Virus record (IMG/VR): IMGVR_UViG_3300025030_000024
Span: 1-49,723 of that record
Length of the DNA stretch: 49,723 nucleotides
Reading direction: 5' to 3' (one strand)
Source: a virus
The notes beneath the pieces are model-generated. The model worked only from the letters and a program-made list of their open reading frames with translations, was not told the origin of the DNA and did no database searches. The position numbers were made by a program, and so were the translations under genes. Positions 8,526-16,502 of the stretch are shown piece by piece; position 1 is the stretch's first letter; each line of letters starts with the position of its first letter.

Positions 8526-8957
8526 CTAGGAAACCTTAATACGACGTGAACAAACAAAACTGAGTTTCTGGGCTACGGTCTTATCACCTTTTTTATCCCC
8601 AGCGTCTTCCAACTTGAAGATAACTCCGTCGTAACGATACTGTGACACTGACCCATCGACTTCTGCGATGGTTTCGGTGATAGTGGCGGCTACTTGAGCC
8701 ATACCGCTATAGAAATCGTCTTCCAACTTGGCCCAGTATGCCTCAAGAGTGTCATCTTGGCGATCCAAGTCAAAATTGCCCTGCCACCCATCATAAAAAA
8801 TAACGTGACGGGTAATACCGTCCAGGCCCTTGACCTTTGCGTCCGTGGTCATGGGTTTGGAGCTGAAACCGGTAATTAATGAAAACCTCTGGATACCCTC
8901 AGGGGAATTGATTACCAGTGATACGTCGCGACCAATAGTAAAACCGTTAACAGGCAT
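8526..8957 (-). CDS. Tail tube protein
   Basis: A 143-residue protein directly after the sheath gene, the universal sheath-tube order of contractile tails. The sequence has the family-like opening GFTIGRDVSLVINSPEGIQRF, strands around GLDGITRHVIFYDGWQGNFDLDRQD, and SQYRYDGVIFKLEDAGDKKGDKTVAQKLSF at the end, consistent with the P2 FII / XkdM type tube fold. It is followed by a terminator, suggesting a high-level transcript that ends here. Start ATG 8957 follows an AGGAGGA site. Confidence 0.82.
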   Translation of the reverse strand: MPVNGFTIGRDVSLVINSPEGIQRFSLITGFSSKPMTTDAKVKGLDGITRHVIFYDGWQGNFDLDRQDDTLEAYWAKLEDDFYSGMAQVAATITETIAEVDGSVSQYRYDGVIFKLEDAGDKKGDKTVAQKLSFVCSRRIKVS

Positions 8958-8972
8958 GAATTATGTCCTCCT

Positions 8973-10496
8973 TTAGGCTGGTTGTGTGGAAACGGTGGTG
9001 ACACTAACACTAGTACCGCCTTCAACATTGACAATAAATTTCTCAACAATGCTCAAATAGACCACTTTGACATCACACTGTTGATAACCGAGGGCTACCC
9101 TGCTCATGGGATTATTGGATGCACCCAAAATTACCTGAAAACCTGGGCCACCATTTACGGCACCGATCATGCCGTCGGTTTCCATAGCGGCGAGAAATGA
9201 CTCGATGGTGTTTTTGGCCTCACGGCGTTCCGAAACGGTCTGTAACCGGCCAACAAATTTACCCATACCGGCATTGAGGGTATAGGCGATGTAGTTGGTC
9301 ATGCGGGTATAATTATCGCCGTTGACCACTGCATCGGTGCTGGTGTTGTGACCAATACGGGCGGCGAAGTAATTACCACCGGGGGCTGGATTGGTGATAA
9401 CATCAATACCAGCAGCGGCTAATTGTGACAGTTCAGCGTTGGAGTAGATTTTATTGGCGGCCGTACTTTGGGTCGAAACAATACCGTAAACTTGCTTATT
9501 GAGACTGGATTGTTCGGGTGACAAATTAGACAAACGACCAGCCATAAAACCCTGAGGGGATATCAGTCTGGTGACACCGTTGACGGTGTCATTGAAGTTA
9601 CACCAATCGCCCAGCATGAGTTTAGCGATGTAACTATCAACCCCAGCTGAATTTTTGGCAGCAATGGCCCCAGCGATAGTCTCACCAGCCGGACCAGTGA
9701 GAACCATGTAAGTACCCTCACTTAAACCGTAAGCCACCTGCAGCGAAAATTCATCAGGGTCATCAGCATCGGCCAAAGCCGCTACAGAAACCGCAGTGTT
9801 TCTTAGGGCGTACATACCTTTACGGGGTATAACATCAGAACCGACAAGAACAGTGGATGTGATGGTTGCAACGCCATCAGTACCTCCAGTTAATGTAACT
9901 GTAGCAGCAACGGCAGCTGCAACACCGATGTTATCAAACACCTCAGGGACCTGCCCCGGCAGTGATATAGTGACCTTGGTGGTGTCGGCTTTGCTACCGG
10001 GGCCGATGCCCACCTGAATGCTGTTGCCGAGAGTGCCGGTGTACAACGCCGTTAAAGTCACATCACCGATGATGTTGGAGGCCACTACGAATTGGGAAAT
10101 GCCCCTCAGGCTGGACATGCCATTATTGATAGCGGCAACAATGGCAGCAGCAGTGCTTTCTGCAGGTGCGGTAACGACACCAGTCGCAGCTGCATCAGTG
10201 CCGTCAGTGACACGAACACATCTCATGTTTGATGCACCTTGAATAACTGAGGCGGCTGTGATGGTGCCGAGGTCGTGTTTGCGATTTTTAATAGGTCCGA
10301 ATGCCTTGGCGTAGTCCGACATATTAGCAACAACAACGGGGGAATCAACCGGACCCCATGGTGCCGTACCTACTAAGCCGAGGCCGTTTGTGGGGACCCC
10401 ATTCATCAGGGATACAGATGGCGGTACGATCTGAACATAAAGATCGGGTACTAAAAGTGCTGTGGTATTGATACTTCCTTCTTGGAAAACCGGCAT
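8973..10496 (-). CDS. Contractile tail sheath protein
   Basis: A 507-residue sheath protein. It begins with the family-like handle region (PVFQEGSINTTALLVPDLYVQI and LGLVGTAPWGPVD.P), followed by DYAKAFGPI and a variable insertion domain (residues 120-240), and ends with the conserved C-terminal domain (NTIESFLAAMETDGMIGAV and YLSIVEKFIVNVEGG). The last part is the extended arm that interlocks subunits. It defines the phage as a myovirus. The two proteins after it in the operon are the tube and the chaperone. Length is normal. ATG at 10496 follows a GGAGGG site. Confidence 0.93.
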   Translation of the reverse strand: MPVFQEGSINTTALLVPDLYVQIVPPSVSLMNGVPTNGLGLVGTAPWGPVDSPVVVANMSDYAKAFGPIKNRKHDLGTITAASVIQGASNMRCVRVTDGTDAAATGVVTAPAESTAAAIVAAINNGMSSLRGISQFVVASNIIGDVTLTALYTGTLGNSIQVGIGPGSKADTTKVTISLPGQVPEVFDNIGVAAAVAATVTLTGGTDGVATITSTVLVGSDVIPRKGMYALRNTAVSVAALADADDPDEFSLQVAYGLSEGTYMVLTGPAGETIAGAIAAKNSAGVDSYIAKLMLGDWCNFNDTVNGVTRLISPQGFMAGRLSNLSPEQSSLNKQVYGIVSTQSTAANKIYSNAELSQLAAAGIDVITNPAPGGNYFAARIGHNTSTDAVVNGDNYTRMTNYIAYTLNAGMGKFVGRLQTVSERREAKNTIESFLAAMETDGMIGAVNGGPGFQVILGASNNPMSRVALGYQQCDVKVVYLSIVEKFIVNVEGGTSVSVTTVSTQPA

Positions 10497-10498
10497 GG

Positions 10499-10729
10499 TT
10501 ATCTACCCTCCTTGTGGATTTTGTGTACTTTATTTGCGTGTGCCGAGGCCGTGATCTCTGTGATCTGGTCACAGTCTGTGATTACATCCCCCTTACTGTA
10601 GCCACAGAACGGCACTATAACTACTAATCTGTGGTCACATTTATCCTCAATGAGAGGTGGACGGGTATCAAAATGGTCACCTAGAAATTCAGGTTGATCA
10701 TCCGTGGGTTCAAACTGGTCACTGTTCAT
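10499..10729 (-). CDS. Small acidic protein before sheath
   Basis: A 76-residue protein ending two bases before the sheath start. It has an acidic N-terminal third (MNSDQFEPTDDQPEFLGDHFD) and a hydrophobic strand (DHRLVVIVPFCGYSKGDVI) of a type seen in many phage neck-to-sheath intergenic proteins. No domain was recognised. The ribosome site AAGGAGCAACC precedes ATG 10729. Function unknown. Confidence 0.65.
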   Translation of the reverse strand: MNSDQFEPTDDQPEFLGDHFDTRPPLIEDKCDHRLVVIVPFCGYSKGDVITDCDQITEITASAHANKVHKIHKEGR

Positions 10730-10745
10730 TGATGGTTGCTCCTTA

Positions 10746-11318
10746 TTATGGTATGTTTGGTACTATAGTCATACTTAAACTGGAGTCTTTTATTACGTAG
10801 TCAGTGGTTACTAAAGTGGTGGAGTAGTCCACTATGAAAATCAAGTCTTTGCGGTACACCCCTGATTTTTGTAAGTTGTCGATGGTTCTAGAATCTCTGT
10901 ACCTCATCATACACACTGTATCATCAGGTAGAGTGAATCTGTAGGTATCAGCTAATTTCGGCTCAATCAATTTGTTGATCATATCACGATCAGCCGGACT
11001 GTTAGCCCACTCTGTAACCATTAAAATTTGTTCTTGCCTTTTAACATCCTTTAGAGTAGTACCTGTGGTGTCGGTAGTGTTAATGGTATACTCTTTAGGC
11101 ATTAAACCTTTAGTGATGTTTCTTTCTTCTGGTAAAGGAAAAATGCTGATGTGTAGATACCCCGATTTTAAGTCTTTATCCAGTTGCTCCGGCATCGGCC
11201 AGCCTGGGTAAATTCTCACACTCCTACCTATCATAGAGGGGGCTTCAACCCCATCAGGGTAGATAATAGCCCCAATCACCTCTGCTAAACTCATTAATAC
11301 TTCTGATAGGTCAGCCAT
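10746..11318 (-). CDS. Neck / tail terminator region protein
   Basis: A 190-residue protein in the neck module between connector genes and sheath. The N-terminal helix (ADLSEVLMSLAEVIGAIIYPDG), the segment VRIYPGWPMPEQLDKDL and the strand-rich rest match the general look of phage proteins placed as tail terminators just before the sheath (for example those opening with a helix then a P.W-containing strand). Assignment rests on position and this outline, so it is tentative. It ends 16 bases before the next gene. Confidence 0.6.
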   Translation of the reverse strand: MADLSEVLMSLAEVIGAIIYPDGVEAPSMIGRSVRIYPGWPMPEQLDKDLKSGYLHISIFPLPEERNITKGLMPKEYTINTTDTTGTTLKDVKRQEQILMVTEWANSPADRDMINKLIEPKLADTYRFTLPDDTVCMMRYRDSRTIDNLQKSGVYRKDLIFIVDYSTTLVTTDYVIKDSSLSMTIVPNIP

Positions 11319-11331
11319 TTACTACCTCTTA

Positions 11332-11979
11332 TTACGCTGTATTAAGACCGGCAGTAAGTCTCCAACCAAACCCACTAAGTTCAGCGGAAGATACGGACCA
11401 TCTTTGTTTAAACCCATCGATTAAGATGTCACTGGTTCTGATGATGACACCGGGGAATAACGGTAATAGGACAATCATCCAAGGCATGCGTTCATCCCCC
11501 GGCAGTCCCACCATATTGCGTTCCCATTTAGTACCGTTCAAAGAGCTAGCTGGCCATCCCACCATTAATGAATCTTCTGAAACAGCTGTATTGCCTGAAT
11601 AAGATGAGACGCCGATAGATACCTCTTGTGACGGCCTCACTACATCCAGTATAGTATTGCACTCTACTAACTGAATCGGAACAATTTGTGGCATCGAGTT
11701 GATGAAGTAAGTTTCGCCCTTATTGTTCTGGATGTAGTCGAATACTCTAGTCAATGTACCGTCAAGTAAGCCCTGCCACACGGCATTGCCGTATTTAGAC
11801 GGGTTAACGAAAAATTTGTCCTGGCTTAATGCAACAAATAATTCTTCTTCAACCATTGTATCTTGACTAATTACCTCATTAAATAACGTAGGTCGGTGCA
11901 GTCTAAAAGAAACACCGACGCGTTTAGCAGCTGTGGCGTACCCCTTATATATTTTTGACTGTAACTTATCACCATTCAT
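11332..11979 (-). CDS. Neck-module structural protein
   Basis: A 215-residue protein with no domain I can name with confidence. The start overlaps the stop of the upstream gene by 4 bases (ATGA type), so the two are co-translated. Features seen: a basic helical start (GDKLQSKIYKGYATAAKRVG), a middle with strand repeats, and WERNMVGLPGDERMPWMIVLLPLFPG, a hydrophobic loop region. Position between the connector-like gene and the presumed tail terminator suggests a head-completion or neck role. Confidence 0.6.
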   Translation of the reverse strand: MNGDKLQSKIYKGYATAAKRVGVSFRLHRPTLFNEVISQDTMVEEELFVALSQDKFFVNPSKYGNAVWQGLLDGTLTRVFDYIQNNKGETYFINSMPQIVPIQLVECNTILDVVRPSQEVSIGVSSYSGNTAVSEDSLMVGWPASSLNGTKWERNMVGLPGDERMPWMIVLLPLFPGVIIRTSDILIDGFKQRWSVSSAELSGFGWRLTAGLNTA

Positions 11980-12350
11980 ATGATAATATTACCACCAGTT
12001 TTGATACCGGGGCCGGGAGATATACCAAGAAAAGCACACAATTTAAGACGGAAAGATAGATAAAGACCCTCTCTATTAGCTACCTCACGAGGATTGTGAT
12101 CCCATACGGCGGCTTTGTTGGTGTCAAGGTTGTCACTGGAGCCGACTATAGCATCTTCAAGCACATTAAGGGTGTCAACATACTTGGTGATTATTGCTTC
12201 TTCTTCAACGGAGGCGTTACTTACTCTGAACTCAAGAGTGCCGTAGTGTTGAAAATACCGATACCCAAAGGCTTGAGTAGCTATATTACCAAACATAGCA
12301 AACCCGCAATGTTTACGGATGTCAACCCTATATTGTTCAGTAAAAGCCAT
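11976..12350 (-). CDS. Head-tail connector-like protein
   Basis: A 124-residue protein, mostly helical, in the place of a gp6/gp15-like connector after the major capsid gene. It opens with FTEQYRVDIRKHCGFAMFG and has a central helix pair (SVEEEAIITKYVDTLNVLEDAIVG). The C terminus is a hydrophobic glycine-rich tail (GISPGPGIKTGGNIII). The ATG at 12350 overlaps the previous stop by one base and the next gene overlaps its stop by 4, typical of coupled neck genes. The call is by context. Confidence 0.6.
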   Translation of the reverse strand: MAFTEQYRVDIRKHCGFAMFGNIATQAFGYRYFQHYGTLEFRVSNASVEEEAIITKYVDTLNVLEDAIVGSSDNLDTNKAAVWDHNPREVANREGLYLSFRLKLCAFLGISPGPGIKTGGNIII

Positions 12351-12592
12351 CAGTGATCATCCTCAATTACTTCATAACGGATGCCGCGTTCGATCAATTC
12401 TTCAATTTCCGCTACATCGGTGATGACACAATTAGCAGCCCACTTATAGAGGTGGCCGTCCTCACCGTAAAATGCAAAAGGGTGAGTAATACGAATCGCG
12501 TTGGGCACTCCCCCGTGGTTTTCTTCTTCAAGGCCGGGAAGTGGTCCTGTATGGATTTTTACTACCTTTTCGACTTGGAATGGTTCATTCAT
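12350..12592 (-). CDS. Small protein after major capsid
   Basis: An 80-residue acidic protein directly downstream of the capsid gene terminator. It contains GLEEENHGGVPNAIRITHPFAFYGEDGHLYKW and DVAEIEELIERGIRYEVIED (a helix that could be a capture motif). Many phages encode a similar small protein here with unknown role. The ribosome site GGAGG lies just before ATG 12592. It overlaps the next start by one base. Confidence 0.65.
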   Translation of the reverse strand: MNEPFQVEKVVKIHTGPLPGLEEENHGGVPNAIRITHPFAFYGEDGHLYKWAANCVITDVAEIEELIERGIRYEVIEDDH

Positions 12593-12608
12593 TTTGAAAC
12601 CTCCGAAA

Positions 12609-12638
12609 ATAAGGTGGGTAGGTTAGTACCCACCTTAT
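12609..12638 (-). terminator. Intrinsic terminator after the major capsid gene
   Basis: A 12-bp perfect stem (ATAAGGTGGGTA / TACCCACCTTAT, loop of 6) followed on the minus strand by TTTT. It lies between the capsid gene (ends 12663) and the next gene (starts 12592). It would end many transcripts after the most abundant capsid gene while letting some read through. Confidence 0.8.
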
Positions 12639-12662
12639 CAAGATAAAATACGTTGTCTTTGA

Positions 12663-13982
12663 TTAACGGACCGATGTCTCAAGAACTACGGCACGGCGGT
12701 GATAAGCATTGCTGGCAGTCGGGATGATGTTGGTGTTGGCTGTGATGTCCGTAGGGACAGCATAGCCACCAATCCAGTACCACGACTGGGCGATGATCTG
12801 CTGCAAACGGTCCAGAGGTTCACGGGTAATCATACAAACACCGTCAACCATGGTCTTGAGGCCGTCGCCGGAGCTAACATTTGAATAGCCGGTTGCCTCA
12901 AATGCACCTTCGACCAGTGCGCCTTGACCAACAATAATGGCACGTTTTACAGCAACGCCGTTGAGGACCTGCTGAGGGGCCTCAGTGGTAGGCACAAAAC
13001 GCAGGCCCAACAGGTCTTCCAGAACGGCTTTTTTCTGGGTCTGATTGTCAGGGTTACCTCGATACAGGTACTGGAACTGCTGATCACCGAACAACTGCAG
13101 GAGGTGGGTGTTGTCCAGATAACAGGGGTAAGAACCATTGATATCCGGTACACAATCATCACGAAGACGGGCAACGGCCTGGAGACACATATCATAAGTC
13201 AGGAGGTCAACACCCCTGATCAGATCAGTGGTAGCCAAGCGACTATTGGGCCGGATAACAAGCGGTGCAACACCAGAAACGACCGGCATACCAGATGTGC
13301 CATCGAGAACACTTACGTTGCCGGTGAACAACAGAGTACCAGAAATACCACGCGGTGCGGTAGATACGTTGACTTCATCCGGTGTTGCGGTCTGCAGGGT
13401 GTAAGCATCGCCGCCGACGACACAGGCCATGGTTTTGGCGGCACTTACCGGCACCAGAACACCATTGGAAGTTACGTATTGGAAACCACGAATGTCATCA
13501 ACTGCGATGGTGGCAGCCGGTGCGCCGAGAGTGGCAATTACGCGGGTATTGCCGCCGAGGTAAGCGCCGTACAGAGCATTACGAGCGAGACGGTCAAGGG
13601 ATTGAGCGGCCTGAACCCCATTAACATTCGCATTTTTGAGGAACTGGGACTTGATACCGACCAGAGAGCCGACCATGTTCAGGTCCTGGGTGTCGTTGTA
13701 CTGGTTGATCGTCAGGGAGAACTGTTCAACAGTCCAACCGCTGGCGGTCATACCGTTGTCGAGGTTACTGTTGGTATTGGCGGCAGATGTTGGCTCTTCG
13801 ACCGGTGCTTTAAGGCCCGTACGGGTCTTAGTGATGCTTTCACCGATGCCGATACTGAATCCTTCACGATCAGCGACCTGACGGAAAGCGAGACGCGATC
13901 TGAGACCGTCTTCGAACTCACGTTCGAGAAAGTTTTCCTGAATGATGGGCTGCAGTGCAGCCGGGAAATTCTGAATACCCAT
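12663..13982 (-). CDS. Major capsid protein, HK97 fold
   Basis: A 439-residue protein directly downstream of a scaffold gene. It has an N-terminal arm-like helix (GIQNFPAALQPIIQENFLEREFEDGL), an E-loop-like region (GESITKTRTGLKAPVEEP), and the long spine-helix region with ANVNGVQAAQSLDRLARNALYGAYLG. A beta insertion follows (residues 170-260). The C-terminal part has AVARLRDDCVPDINGSYPCYLDNTHLLQLFGD, typical of this capsid class. It fits by size, order (portal, scaffold, capsid) and the strong terminator after it. No delta domain cleavage site was identified. Confidence 0.85.
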   Translation of the reverse strand: MGIQNFPAALQPIIQENFLEREFEDGLRSRLAFRQVADREGFSIGIGESITKTRTGLKAPVEEPTSAANTNSNLDNGMTASGWTVEQFSLTINQYNDTQDLNMVGSLVGIKSQFLKNANVNGVQAAQSLDRLARNALYGAYLGGNTRVIATLGAPAATIAVDDIRGFQYVTSNGVLVPVSAAKTMACVVGGDAYTLQTATPDEVNVSTAPRGISGTLLFTGNVSVLDGTSGMPVVSGVAPLVIRPNSRLATTDLIRGVDLLTYDMCLQAVARLRDDCVPDINGSYPCYLDNTHLLQLFGDQQFQYLYRGNPDNQTQKKAVLEDLLGLRFVPTTEAPQQVLNGVAVKRAIIVGQGALVEGAFEATGYSNVSSGDGLKTMVDGVCMITREPLDRLQQIIAQSWYWIGGYAVPTDITANTNIIPTASNAYHRRAVVLETSVR

Positions 13983-14008
13983 GGTATTATACTCCTTTTT
14001 AAAGTGGT

Positions 14009-14551
14009 TTAACTATTTATTAATCTATTTTTCGCGGCTTCGTAGTCTTCTTTTTTCATTTCTCTGGCGTCAACAGATGTCTGATCCCCCGGTTTCGGTA
14101 CTTTGTCAATATTAGTGGTATTGATTTTTCCGAAAAGGTAGCCCTTGGATTCTTTAAGTCCTTTAAAGAAATCCTCAGTGCCGACAAGATTGCCTTTGTC
14201 GTCGACTGTGATTTTGGAGGTGTCGGCCAATTTCAAGCCGTCAACATCAATCATCCCCTCTTTAAGGGCCGCTACTTCAAGCTTGCCTATCTTGGAGGTT
14301 TCTTTTGCCTTGGCCTCAAGTTCAGCAGTTTTGGTATCGAAATCGGTCTTGACTTTGGTAACTTCTTCCTTGGCGGAAGTAACTTCACCAGTCAGTTTCT
14401 CGATGACTTTGGCTGACTTATTGATGTCGGCTGTGAGAGTAGCTATGGTATCTTCAAGCTCTTTGCCTTCAACTCGACGTTTACCATTCTCCAGTTTAAG
14501 GGCCGCGACTTCCTGTTTAATTACCTTTTCTTCATCATCTGTGAGTGCCAT
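14009..14551 (-). CDS. Capsid scaffold protein, GP20-like
   Basis: A 180-residue lysine- and glutamate-rich protein with a long coiled coil (residues 1-95: heptad pattern in EEKVIKQEVAALKLEN, TLTADINKSAKVIEKLTGEV). After it comes a small conserved part (GLKLADTSKITVDDKGNLVG..DFFKGLKESKGYLFG), which matches the order of phage minor structural protein GP20-type scaffolds. It lies just upstream of the capsid gene. A basic C terminus (EDYEAAKNRLINS) is the expected capsid-binding end. No protease domain was seen. Confidence 0.85.
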   Translation of the reverse strand: MALTDDEEKVIKQEVAALKLENGKRRVEGKELEDTIATLTADINKSAKVIEKLTGEVTSAKEEVTKVKTDFDTKTAELEAKAKETSKIGKLEVAALKEGMIDVDGLKLADTSKITVDDKGNLVGTEDFFKGLKESKGYLFGKINTTNIDKVPKPGDQTSVDAREMKKEDYEAAKNRLINS

Positions 14552-14589
14552 TACCTTTTCTCCTTTGAACCTTTATAGAGTGGTGTTAC

Positions 14590-14973
14590 TTATTCAGCGT
14601 CATAGTGGATAAAACGATCAGCACCGCTGGAGTATCCAGTGAATTTAACAGAACTGGTGTTCTGATGGATTTTCAACCAGTTTTCTGAGGACTTAGGCAT
14701 GTCGGCTGTGTTTGCATTGAATGACCGTTTGACCACCACAGGAGTACCTGCGCCGTCATCAGCAAGCCAACTAATTGAAGAAAGGCCTCTGGTATTGATA
14801 GTTACGGTTTTCGCACTACCTTTCGGAATGGTCAGGGTAGCACTTTTGGTAGGTTCAGGCATGATGTTCTGAATAGCTACTTTGTTAGTACTGAGTGGGG
14901 CCGGACCGACAGCGAAAGCCGATACCGCGATGACGAGAATCATAACTGCGATTAAACTGGTAATTGATTTCAT
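14590..14973 (-). CDS. Exported small protein within the head module
   Basis: A 127-residue protein between portal and scaffold genes. It begins with a clear Sec signal peptide (MKSITSLIAVMILVIAVSAFA, cleavage after A21 or G23). The mature part is beta-rich with a strand pattern (ATLTIPKGSAKTVTINTRGL, SVKFTGYSSGADRFIHYD) that suggests a small Ig-like or beta-sandwich fold. It has no Cys. No head protein should need export, so it may act in the periplasm or at the surface, for instance in host takeover or superinfection exclusion. No family recognised. Confidence 0.7.
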   Translation of the reverse strand: MKSITSLIAVMILVIAVSAFAVGPAPLSTNKVAIQNIMPEPTKSATLTIPKGSAKTVTINTRGLSSISWLADDGAGTPVVVKRSFNANTADMPKSSENWLKIHQNTSSVKFTGYSSGADRFIHYDAE

Positions 14974-14988
14974 GGTGGTTCTCCTTTT

Positions 14989-16500
14989 TTAGTTAAGTCC
15001 CTTATCAGGTGACTTTTTTGGGGTTTCTTTAGGTGCTTTGGCCTTTAGCTCAACTTCCTTTTTGTGTTTTACCTCTATTGCGGCGTCTATTAAAGCCTTT
15101 TCAGCGACTACATCCTCAACGTCATAAATTGAAGCAATTGTTTTAATCGCTGTTTCTTGTGACATTATACCGGCCTCAATCATAGTGGCCAGTGCATTAG
15201 CGGTGGAGGTTAAGTCGGTGGAAGTCGGTGCGTACCAAGCTGGCCACCGTAAAGAAATCTGAGTACCGGTTGGTATCTTGGGAATTCTATCACCGCGTTT
15301 AGTGGTGAGGGTAAATTTGTTGGAGGCTTTGATGATCATATAGATAATGTCAACCAAAGCACCTTCACCATAGGGGGTGCGAAGTTTGTCGGCTAACCAG
15401 ATAAGTGCCTGATTCATCATCTCCATAGCGCGACCAGACTGTGCTGCAGAAATTTTATCAGCATTTACTCGATTGCCATGGATGGACTCTAACCCTAATT
15501 CACGGAGAGCCTTGACGTACTCTATAACTGCAGCGGCGGCTGACCCACTGATTTCCAACAATTTTGCATCACCATTCTCTGAGACAATAAGAGCATTGGC
15601 CGCGCCACCTGTTTTTGTGGTTTGAGTAGTACCTGTATCACCGTATCCAGGCTCTTTGATCATTAGAGTGGGGTCGCTGGAATATTTCAAACCACGACCA
15701 GCCTGTGATAGTTGGTAGTCTATCTCGATCTGGGTATCAATGGCAGCTGTAAAGGTGCAAGCACCGTCGATGTCATTATCGGTTTTGCCGGGAAGATTCT
15801 TAATCCATATTACTGGGGTAAAACCTAAACCATGAGATACAGACTTTGCTGTATCTTCAACGAAGGGTTTGCCTTCGGTATAGTCGGTATTTTTCAGAGG
15901 TTTGTAATGGGTTTCTTTGGTTTTATCCCAATCACGCCTAAACCAGTACACCTCGTCCTTATCGATGCCTTTGTAACCAGCAGCTATAAAGGCACTACCT
16001 TTACACTTATACTGCTCAGTTACACACTGCAGGGTGTCAGGTTCATTGGGGTCCCAGCAAGGGGTGAGGAATTGCGTATTTTTAACTTCAAGAAATATAC
16101 GATTATTGAGTACCTTAAAAAGAATAGCAATAGAACCAACAGAACCACGAATGGCGGCATCGATCATTACCTCATTGAGTTTGATGTCCTTCATAACACT
16201 GTGGAGGCTCTGGCGAATCTCTTCACCCTTTTTGCCGCACTCTAATTCAGGGAAGTGGCCCTCAGAGAACAACAAAGATACAGAATCGTCAACGACAACC
16301 TTACATAGATTAGATTTAATGCAGGGTCGCCGCTTACGAATGGGTATATACTCATCAGCAGGTGACTTCTCCTCATGAAATCCATACTGGAGATGGTCAT
16401 ATATAGTACCGTCCAAGACCCTATAAGAGATGTCCACTTCGTGGGCACGCTTAGGGTAATCAGGGTCTTGGGTTATTTCAGAACAGATGGTTTTGAACAA
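14989..16500 (-). CDS. Portal protein, SPP1 gp6-like
   Basis: A 503-residue portal protein downstream of the large terminase with a 2-base gap. It has the portal outline: an N-terminal wing with helices (residues 1-250; IRKRRPCIKSNLCKVVVDDSVSLLFSEGHF is typical of gp6-type portals), the central core with GLGFTPVIWIKNLPG, and a helical clip and crown (SAAAAVIEYVKALRELGLESIHG, AAQSGRAMEMMNQALIWLADKL). The C-terminal 60 residues are Lys/Glu-rich. Portal forms the dodecameric DNA entry ring. The order terL-portal-scaffold-capsid supports it. Confidence 0.88.
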   Translation of the reverse strand: MFKTICSEITQDPDYPKRAHEVDISYRVLDGTIYDHLQYGFHEEKSPADEYIPIRKRRPCIKSNLCKVVVDDSVSLLFSEGHFPELECGKKGEEIRQSLHSVMKDIKLNEVMIDAAIRGSVGSIAILFKVLNNRIFLEVKNTQFLTPCWDPNEPDTLQCVTEQYKCKGSAFIAAGYKGIDKDEVYWFRRDWDKTKETHYKPLKNTDYTEGKPFVEDTAKSVSHGLGFTPVIWIKNLPGKTDNDIDGACTFTAAIDTQIEIDYQLSQAGRGLKYSSDPTLMIKEPGYGDTGTTQTTKTGGAANALIVSENGDAKLLEISGSAAAAVIEYVKALRELGLESIHGNRVNADKISAAQSGRAMEMMNQALIWLADKLRTPYGEGALVDIIYMIIKASNKFTLTTKRGDRIPKIPTGTQISLRWPAWYAPTSTDLTSTANALATMIEAGIMSQETAIKTIASIYDVEDVVAEKALIDAAIEVKHKKEVELKAKAPKETPKKSPDKGLN

Positions 16501-16502
16501 AG

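Noticed and set aside
12924-14012. Rightward frame of 362 codons opposite the major capsid gene
   Set aside because: Antisense shadow of a GC-rich, strongly biased gene. No family motif or ribosome site.
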